Position numbers and translations under genes: made by a program. DNA of 48,580 nt from Silicimonas sp. (GTDB lineage: Bacteria; Pseudomonadota; Alphaproteobacteria; Rhodobacterales; Rhodobacteraceae): the NCBI GenBank assembly GCA_022820365.1, contig JAJEFO010000079.1:1-48580 (forward strand). Direction: 5' to 3'. Under the pieces are notes generated by a model. It did no database searches. It worked only from the letters and a program-made list of their open reading frames with translations, and was not told the origin of the DNA. Positions 42,936 to 48,580 of this stretch are shown one piece after another (positions within the stretch are counted from its first letter, which is position 1; every line of letters begins with the position of its first letter).

Positions 42936-44124
42936 CTGGGGACTCCCGAATGGGCATGTGCAGGAGCGCGGCCAGCAGACCGAGCGCAACGGCCGTCCAC
43001 CACATTGGTGAATAGTCCTGGTTGAGGTCGTAGATCCGGCCCCCCAGCCAGGCGCCCAGGAAGCTCCCTGTCTGATGGCTCAGGAAGACGAGACCGGCCA
43101 GCGTGGACAGGAACTTCAGCCCTTGCGTTTGCGCGACGAGGCCCATGGTCAGCGGAACCGTCGACAGCCAGAGAAGTCCCATGACGGCCGAGAAGACAAG
43201 GACGCTGGATCCGCTGACCGGAACCAGCACGAAAGCCGCGATTACCACTGCGCGTGCAAAATAGATTCCGCTCAGCACCCATTTCTTGGAGTAGACCTGA
43301 CCCGACCATCCAGAGAGGAATGATCCAGCGATATTGAAGAGGCCGATCAGGGCCAGCGACCATCCGCCGATCCACACTGCCAGCCCCATGTCGATTACGT
43401 AGGCAGGCAGGTGTGTCTGGATGAAGGCAACATGAAACCCGCAGACAAAGAATCCGAAGAACAGGCAGAGATAGCTTCTGTCCCTGAATGCCATGCCCAG
43501 CGCGTTGCCAAAGTCCTTGGCGGACGATCCCGACGCGCTCGGAGTCGCCACGCGGGCGATGAACACGAGGAATGGGAGGATCAGGGCAAAACTGGCGCCG
43601 ATCACGATCAGCGCGGTTGACCAGCCAATCGACCCGATCATCGTGGTTGCGGCCGGTGCGGCCACAAACATGCCAAGGGACGCTGCGGCTGTGCCCAGTC
43701 CAAGAATGAAGCTGCGCCGCTCTTCAGAGACGATCTTTCCGAGCGCACCGATGACGATCGGGAATGACGCGGCGCCCGTGCCCGCGCCGACCAGGACACC
43801 GGTAAGGACGAAGAGCCCCGGGTCCGCAACGATGCCCCGCAACATGAAGCCGATGCCGGCGCAGACCGCGCCGAATGCCAGGACTCTCGCGGTTCCGAAT
43901 CTGTCGGCCACGGCACCGGCAAGCGGCTGTGCGAATCCCCAGGTGAGAAGCTGGACCGCGACCGAGAGGGAAAATGTCTCTCGGCCCCAGCCAAGGTCTT
44001 CGCTCATCGGGCTGAGGAAGACGCCAAAGGTCGCCGCGAAGCCAAAGCCAAGAAACGCTACGAGGCATCCGGCCATTATGGCGGCGTTGATCTTCCCGGC
44101 TGGAACAGTGCCCGCTTCGTGCAT
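42907..44124 (-). CDS. MFS transporter (oxalate/formate antiporter-like group)
   Basis: This is a 405-residue, 12-segment carrier. The motif A equivalent is [16 protein letters not shown]. Segment 1 is [20 protein letters not shown]. The [20 protein letters not shown] stretch fits the group that takes up or exchanges small carboxylates. The start is ATG 44124 ([17 protein letters not shown]). The last nine or so residues appear to come from the dehydratase remnant next to it. It is divergent from fabZ, with a 174-base gap. The substrate is unknown. Confidence 0.87.
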   Translation of the reverse strand: MHEAGTVPAGKINAAIMAGCLVAFLGFGFAATFGVFLSPMSEDLGWGRETFSLSVAVQLLTWGFAQPLAGAVADRFGTARVLAFGAVCAGIGFMLRGIVADPGLFVLTGVLVGAGTGAASFPIVIGALGKIVSEERRSFILGLGTAAASLGMFVAAPAATTMIGSIGWSTALIVIGASFALILPFLVFIARVATPSASGSSAKDFGNALGMAFRDRSYLCLFFGFFVCGFHVAFIQTHLPAYVIDMGLAVWIGGWSLALIGLFNIAGSFLSGWSGQVYSKKWVLSGIYFARAVVIAAFVLVPVSGSSVLVFSAVMGLLWLSTVPLTMGLVAQTQGLKFLSTLAGLVFLSHQTGSFLGAWLGGRIYDLNQDYSPMWWTAVALGLLAALLHMPIRESPGPLALAEES

Positions 44125-44298
44125 GCCGTCTCCCCATGGCTCGGTTGCACAATTCGGTGCAGGCTGGCATGTGACCCGGAGAGGTTCAATCCCTGTTGCT
44201 GCGCGGCACAGGCAGGGGCCACGGCCGGAGTGCGCCCGGAATCCGCTTGCTTGCAGCGACCGTTTCGCCTTGCTACCTCAAGAAAAAGGGATGGCTCC

Positions 44299-44754
44299 AT
44301 GGGCAATGAACTGAAATCGGCGGATATCGGCCTGATCCAGAAGATAATTCCGCACCGCTATCCTTTCCTGCTCGTGGACAAGGTCATCGAGATCGATGGG
44401 ACGGAACGAGGGGTCGGGATCAAGAACGTCACGATCAACGAACCCTTCTTTGCCGGTCACTTTCCGGGCGAGCCGGTCTTTCCGGGCGTGTACATGGTCG
44501 AGGCCATGGCCCAGACATCGGCCGTGATCGCGGGGGTCGGGCTGGATCTCGTTGATAGGAAAACCGCGATCTATTTCATGGCCATGGACGGCGTGAAGTT
44601 TCGTCGCAAGGTCGTGCCTGGCGACGTCCTCAAGATGGAAATCACCAAGCTGCGCGGCGGAGGCAAGGTCTGGAAGTTCAGGGGTGTTGCCACCGTCGAC
44701 GGCGGGATCGCCTGCGAATGCGAGTTCACCGCAATGATGGACATGCCGAAGTGA
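44299..44754 (+). CDS. fabZ: 3-hydroxyacyl-ACP dehydratase FabZ
   Basis: This is a 151-residue hot-dog fold dehydratase of type II fatty acid synthesis. The active-site residues are H54 (in [14 protein letters not shown]) and E68 (in [10 protein letters not shown]). The start ATG 44299 ([20 protein letters not shown]) is preceded by AAAAGGGATGG. It also supplies hydroxyacyl chains used in lipid A. The stop overlaps the lpxA GTG start (GTGA). No lpxD or bamA lies upstream, where they usually are; an MFS gene on the opposite strand takes that place. Confidence 0.96.
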   Translation: MGNELKSADIGLIQKIIPHRYPFLLVDKVIEIDGTERGVGIKNVTINEPFFAGHFPGEPVFPGVYMVEAMAQTSAVIAGVGLDLVDRKTAIYFMAMDGVKFRRKVVPGDVLKMEITKLRGGGKVWKFRGVATVDGGIACECEFTAMMDMPK

Positions 44755-45551
44755 GCATTGATCCCAAGGCCACGGTCCATGCATCCGCTGTTGTCGAGGC
44801 GGGGGCCGTCATCGGGCCGCGCGCCAATGTCGGGCCTTTCTCGTTGATCGGCTCCGAGGTCACCCTCGGTGCAGGGGTGACCATAAAGTCACATGCAGTT
44901 GTCACGGGAGAGACCGAAATCGGTGACGAGACCGTGATCTTTCCTGGCGCAGTCGTGGGCGAGATTCCCCAAGATCTCAAGTACAAAGGGGAAAAGACGC
45001 AGCTCATTGTCGGCAAGAGGAACCGCATTCGCGAAGGCGTGACCATGAATACCGGCACGGCTGGAGGTGTAGGCGTGACCCGTGTCGGAAATGACTGCCT
45101 CTTCATGACCGGATCGCACGTGGCTCACGATGTCCAGGTAGGAAACCGGGTCATTGTCGCGAACCAAGGCGCGATCGCCGGTCATTGCGTGATCGAGGAC
45201 GACGTGATCATCGGCGGGCTTTCCGGCATCCATCAATGGGTGCGCGTGGGCAAGGGCGCGATCATCGGCGCCGTGACAATGGTCACGAACGACGTGATTC
45301 CCTACGGCCTCGTCCAAGCTCCGAGGGGGCAGCTTGAAGGGCTGAACCTCGTGGGCCTCAAGCGCAAGGGCGTCTCCCGGGAGGACATCATGGCCCTTCG
45401 CGCCGGATTCCAGACGCTGGCGCAGGGGGAGGGCACCTTCCAGGACCGTGCCCGCAGGCTCAGTGACGAAACATCCAGCACCTATGTGCGGGACATCGTT
45501 GAATTCATCCTTGGCGCGTCTGACCGCAGCTACCTTACGCCGGAGCGCTGA
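44751..45551 (+). CDS. lpxA: UDP-N-acetylglucosamine acyltransferase LpxA
   Basis: This is a 266-residue left-handed beta-helix acyltransferase, first step of lipid A synthesis. Hexapeptide repeats run through about residues 5-190 (for example [20 protein letters not shown]). The catalytic histidine is likely in [13 protein letters not shown]. The start is GTG 44751 ([15 protein letters not shown]), overlapping the fabZ stop; longer in-frame starts inside fabZ are rejected. The C-terminal helical part ([19 protein letters not shown]) is typical. lpxI follows with one base between stop and start codons. Confidence 0.96.
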   Translation: MSIDPKATVHASAVVEAGAVIGPRANVGPFSLIGSEVTLGAGVTIKSHAVVTGETEIGDETVIFPGAVVGEIPQDLKYKGEKTQLIVGKRNRIREGVTMNTGTAGGVGVTRVGNDCLFMTGSHVAHDVQVGNRVIVANQGAIAGHCVIEDDVIIGGLSGIHQWVRVGKGAIIGAVTMVTNDVIPYGLVQAPRGQLEGLNLVGLKRKGVSREDIMALRAGFQTLAQGEGTFQDRARRLSDETSSTYVRDIVEFILGASDRSYLTPER

Positions 45552-45552
45552 G

Positions 45553-46338
45553 GTGCTGGCGCTAGTTGCCGGCGATGGCGGGTTGCCCGGCCAACTTGCG
45601 CGTGCGCTTTCCAAGCAGCCTGTATTGGCGCGGATTGACGGCACGTCGCCCGAGATCGAAGCGGAACTGATCTTTCGCCTTGAGCGGATTGCGAGCTTCA
45701 TGGATGCGCTCAAGGCACGGGGCGTGACGGAACTCTGCTTCGCAGGCGCGGTCCGTCGCCCGGAATTTGATCCCAGCAAGGCAGAAGCTCGCAGCAAGCC
45801 GTTCATCGACCAAATCATGGCGGCGCTCGGGAAGGGTGACGACGGCGCACTCACGACCCTGCTGCAGATGTTCGAGGCGGAGGGGTTCGTAATTCGCGCG
45901 GCCCATGAAATTGCGCCGAACCTGTTGCCGGCTTCCGGTGTGCTCACGCGCAAGCAACCTGCGCCTGGAGACATAAAGGATGTCGCCCGTGCCGTTGCCG
46001 CGCTGGAGGCCATTGGCGTCGCGGACATTGGACAGGCTTGCGTCGTTCGTCTGGGGCAGATCATCGCCGTCGAGACAGGCTTCGGCACCGACTGGATGCT
46101 GGAAAGCCTGGATCGCAGGCCGGACGGGTCGGGAGGCATTTTCGTGAAGGCACCGAAGCAGGGGCAGGATCGTCGGGTCGACCTGCCGACGATTGGTCCC
46201 GGAACCGCGGCACGCGTGGCGAAAGCGGGACTCGGTGGCATTGTCATTGAGGCGGGAGGTGTCATGGTACTGGATCGCGAGGAAACGGTGAGGGCAGCCG
46301 ATGATGCCGGCATTTTCCTGTGGGTGCGACAGCCGTGA
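45553..46338 (+). CDS. lpxI: UDP-2,3-diacylglucosamine diphosphatase LpxI
   Basis: This is a 261-residue protein of the LpxI (formerly DUF1009) family, which replaces LpxH in many alphaproteobacteria. It cleaves UDP-2,3-diacylglucosamine to lipid X. Segments typical of it are VLALVAGDGGLPGQLARAL at the N-terminus, VVRLGQIIAVETGFGTDWML and GGIFVKAPKQGQDRRVDLPT. The start is GTG 45553. The gene order lpxA-lpxI-lpxB is the classic alphaproteobacterial one. There is a 40-base gap before lpxB. Confidence 0.95.
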   Translation: MLALVAGDGGLPGQLARALSKQPVLARIDGTSPEIEAELIFRLERIASFMDALKARGVTELCFAGAVRRPEFDPSKAEARSKPFIDQIMAALGKGDDGALTTLLQMFEAEGFVIRAAHEIAPNLLPASGVLTRKQPAPGDIKDVARAVAALEAIGVADIGQACVVRLGQIIAVETGFGTDWMLESLDRRPDGSGGIFVKAPKQGQDRRVDLPTIGPGTAARVAKAGLGGIVIEAGGVMVLDREETVRAADDAGIFLWVRQP

Positions 46339-46378
46339 CACATTGGGCGCCATCTGACGGGCCGGGCCGACCGGACCC

Positions 46379-47557
46379 ATGAAGCTCTATCTGCTGGCAG
46401 GAGAGGCTTCCGGCGACAAGCTGGGTGCTGCATTGATTCGGGGACTTCGGTCCCAGGTGCAGGACCTGGAGTTTCACGGCGTTGCAGGCCTTGAAATGCA
46501 GAGGGAGGGCATGGAGAGCCTCTTTCGCATGGACGACCTGTCGGTGATGGGAATTGCAGAGGTGCTGCCGAAATACCTGAAGCTCCGTCGCAGGCTGAAC
46601 GAGGTCGTGGCAGATTGCGTGGCCTGGCGCCCGGATGCGCTGATCACGATAGACGTGCCGGACTTTTCGCAGCGGATGGCATGCGCTGTCAGGAAAGAGA
46701 TGCCGGGCATGTGCTTCATTCACTACGTGGCACCGTCAGTTTGGGCCTGGAGAGCGTCGCGAGCGAAGAAGATGGCCCGCTGCACGGACCATGTCCTGGC
46801 GCTCTTGCCGTTTGAGCCCCCTCACATGACCAGGGCAGGAATGACATGCGACTTCGTGGGGCATCCGGTCGTTGCCGAGCCGCTTGCCGGTCCGGAAGAC
46901 GTCCGGGCATTTCGCGCCGAGACAGGAACAGGAGACGCACCCATCGTGCTGGCACTCCCCGGATCGCGCCCCAATGAAGTCGCGCGCCTCGTGCCGGTAT
47001 TCGGAGAGGCGATGCGCAGGGTTCTGGCAAGCCGTCCCGAGGCCCGTATCGTCGTGCCCGCTGCAGGTCCGGTCGCATCGGCTGTCCGCGAAGGAGTTCG
47101 TGCATGGCCCGGAGAGCCGATCGTAATTGATCCCAGCGACGGTGCTCCCGCGATGAAACGGGCGGCATTCGCCGCCGCCGACGTGGCGCTGGCCGCATCC
47201 GGGACGGTTTCGCTGGAGCTTGCCGCTAACGCGACGCCCATGGTTGTTGCCTATGACATGAACTGGCTGTCTTGGCAGGTCATGAGCCGACTGGCGACCA
47301 TTGACACGGTGACGCTGGTCAACCTCGTGACGGACACCAGGACGGTCCCGGAATTCCTGGGTCCGGACTGCAAGCCCGCAGCAATTGCAGAGGCCGTGAA
47401 CGAATTGCTGTCAAGTCAAGCGGCTCGCAAGGCCCAACTGGATGCCATGGCCACGACCATGGCACGCCTCGGTCGCGGAGAGGAGACGCCGGGGCTGCGA
47501 GCAGCAAGGTCGGTTCTCGCGGCGCTTTCGAGAGCAGGCGACGGCCGAGGACGATGA
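46379..47557 (+). CDS. lpxB: Lipid-A-disaccharide synthase LpxB
   Basis: This 392-residue GT-B glycosyltransferase (family 19) joins lipid X and UDP-diacylglucosamine. The N-terminus MKLYLLAGEASGDKLGAALI is diagnostic. HYVAPSVWAWRASRAKKMA and ALPGSRPNEVARLVPVFGEA are conserved segments, the second in the UDP-sugar domain. It is a peripheral inner membrane enzyme. It is last in the fabZ-lpxA-lpxI-lpxB set and converges with mnmA. Confidence 0.96.
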   Translation: MKLYLLAGEASGDKLGAALIRGLRSQVQDLEFHGVAGLEMQREGMESLFRMDDLSVMGIAEVLPKYLKLRRRLNEVVADCVAWRPDALITIDVPDFSQRMACAVRKEMPGMCFIHYVAPSVWAWRASRAKKMARCTDHVLALLPFEPPHMTRAGMTCDFVGHPVVAEPLAGPEDVRAFRAETGTGDAPIVLALPGSRPNEVARLVPVFGEAMRRVLASRPEARIVVPAAGPVASAVREGVRAWPGEPIVIDPSDGAPAMKRAAFAAADVALAASGTVSLELAANATPMVVAYDMNWLSWQVMSRLATIDTVTLVNLVTDTRTVPEFLGPDCKPAAIAEAVNELLSSQAARKAQLDAMATTMARLGRGEETPGLRAARSVLAALSRAGDGRGR

Positions 47558-47627
47558 TCCCTCGGCCGCCGACGCAAGTGCATGCAGGTCCAGAACCGTC
47601 GTCGGCATCTCGGGTTCCCTGCGGTTG

Positions 47628-47665
47628 ATGATCCCGGACACCGCCTGCGCGCTTCGCGGGATCAT
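47628..47665. terminator. Bidirectional hairpin between lpxB and mnmA
   Basis: ATGATCCCG (47628-47636) pairs exactly with CGGGATCAT (47657-47665). It overlaps the mnmA stop and lies 70 bases past lpxB. No T run, so it may be a weak bidirectional terminator for the converging genes. Confidence 0.5.
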
Positions 47666-48580
47666 GACCCGCGCCAGATCCAGCCCCCGCCGTAGACGCG
47701 GCTGGCGCCGGTTTCGTAGAAGACGCATGCCTGCCCTGGCGAAACGCCTTCTTCCGGCGCCAGCAACTCGACTTTCGCCTCGGTCGCCGAAACCGGATGG
47801 ACCACGGCTTCTGTCGGCGGTCTCGTCGAGCGGACCCTGACAGAGAGATTCCACGCGCAGGTGCTGTCGAAGGGTTCGTCTCCGAGCCAGTTTATCTCGC
47901 GCACCGGCACGGTGCGGGTGGCGAGCAATTCCTTCGGTCCGACAATGACCCGCTTGTTGCCGACATCCAGCCGGACCACGTAGAGAGGCTCGTCGAGCCC
48001 GCCGATGCCGAGGCCCCGCCGCTGGCCGATCGTGTAGTGGATGACGCCCGCGTGCCTGCCAAGTTCACGCCCGTCGACATGGACGATCGCGCCGGGCTCA
48101 GCGGCCCCCGGACGCAATTTCTCGATGACGGACGCGTAGTTGCCGTTCGGGACAAAGCAGATGTCTTGGCTGTCAGGCTTGTCAGCCACGGACAGGCCGT
48201 GCGTGCTTGCGAGTTTGCGCGTCTCTTTCTTGGAAGTCAGGTGCCCAAGGGGAAAGCGCAGGAATTCGAGCTGTTCCGGCGTCGTCGTGAACAGAAAGTA
48301 GCTTTGGTCCCGTGCCAGATCCGCAGCCATGTGCAGCTCCGGTCCCGATTCGCCGAGCTTCCTTTGGATGTAGTGTCCCGTTGCCATGCAATCTGCGTCG
48401 AGGTCATGCGCGGTCTCCAGAAGATCCTTGAACTTCACCCGTTCGTTGCAGCGAATGCACGGTACCGGTGTAGCGCCTGCAAGGTAGCTTTCCGCAAACT
48501 CGTCGATCACGGTCTCACGAAAAATGCGCTCGTAGTCGAGAACATAGTGCGGAAACCCCATCGTTTCCGCCACCCGGCGT
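47662..48580 (-). CDS. mnmA: tRNA-specific 2-thiouridylase MnmA, cut by the window edge
   Basis: The minus-strand frame is open to the right edge, so the N-terminal part with the ATP PP-loop and first catalytic cysteine is outside. The visible part contains [20 protein letters not shown], with its two cysteines, [19 protein letters not shown] and [12 protein letters not shown], all standard in Mnm[21 protein letters not shown] is the C-terminal motif. The enzyme puts sulfur on uridine 34 of certain tRNAs. It converges with lpxB across 104 bases that include a hairpin. Confidence 0.95.
   Translation of the reverse strand, partial: RRVAETMGFPHYVLDYERIFRETVIDEFAESYLAGATPVPCIRCNERVKFKDLLETAHDLDADCMATGHYIQRKLGESGPELHMAADLARDQSYFLFTTTPEQLEFLRFPLGHLTSKKETRKLASTHGLSVADKPDSQDICFVPNGNYASVIEKLRPGAAEPGAIVHVDGRELGRHAGVIHYTIGQRRGLGIGGLDEPLYVVRLDVGNKRVIVGPKELLATRTVPVREINWLGDEPFDSTCAWNLSVRVRSTRPPTEAVVHPVSATEAKVELLAPEEGVSPGQACVFYETGASRVYGGGWIWRGS

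Noticed and set aside
44889-46433. Long minus-strand open stretch opposite lpxA and lpxI
   Set aside because: A GC-rich antisense frame of well-supported genes. Its composition (serine, proline, arginine) is typical of shadows.

Overview
The window looks like a chromosomal stretch of an alphaproteobacterium close to the Rhodobacterales. The reasons are GC content of roughly 60% by eye, a ClpP and ClpX of roseobacter type, LpxI instead of LpxH in the lipid A operon, SoxYZ with flavocytochrome c, and many ABC, TRAP and MFS uptake systems. The assignment is inference from protein character only. No rRNA, tRNA or CRISPR was seen.

Layout. 1-540: end of a sodium:alanine symporter. 1020-4302: tight three-gene set of an atypical M19 dipeptidase, a 545-residue unknown and a DUF3726 protein. 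4676-7131 (minus): ECF sigma factor overlapping a membrane-anchored VWA protein. 7323-14131 (minus): catabolic set of an MDR dehydrogenase, two enolase-superfamily enzymes, an FAD amine oxidase-like enzyme and a class III aminotransferase, with gene fragments left by a decayed tandem duplication. 14350-18244 (plus): Rieske oxygenase, GFA protein, arylmalonate decarboxylase/racemase-like enzyme, sulfotransferase-like protein and CMD protein. 18611-24851: Liv-type ABC transporter with an Asp/Glu/hydantoin racemase, divergent from a GntR/FCD regulator. 25374-26780: FAD-linked (D-lactate/glycolate type) dehydrogenase. 27186-29188: clpP-clpX. 29442-32517: soxY-soxZ-diheme cytochrome-fccB. 32636-39380: sugar-acid catabolic genes (FAH, RraA-like, IlvD/Edd) divergent from a TRAP transporter. 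39421-44124: accessory stretch with an IS630-type remnant, two MFS genes, a TauE/SafE gene and a truncated IlvD copy. 44299-47557: fabZ-lpxA-lpxI-lpxB. 47662-end: mnmA, cut by the window edge.

How the parts may work together. The 7-24 kb region reads as uptake and breakdown of small nitrogenous carboxylates. A Rieske demethylase-like enzyme next to a GFA (formaldehyde-related) protein suggests N-demethylation. Enolase-superfamily enzymes, an FAD oxidase, an aminotransferase and racemases could process the demethylated amino acid. The substrate is unknown; betaines of cyclic amino acids are one candidate. The 32-39 kb region is a classic aldonic-acid module: TRAP import, dehydration by IlvD/Edd, then a FAH-type 2-keto-3-deoxy acid enzyme.

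The most notable structural signal is repeated gene wreckage beside intact paralogues. Pieces of a second enolase-superfamily/aminotransferase pair lie on both sides of the FAD oxidase gene. A 5' piece of the IlvD/Edd gene lies about 6 kb from the intact one and appears to supply the tail of an MFS gene. An IS630 remnant with matching inverted ends brackets another MFS gene. Together these suggest a genome region shaped by duplication followed by decay.
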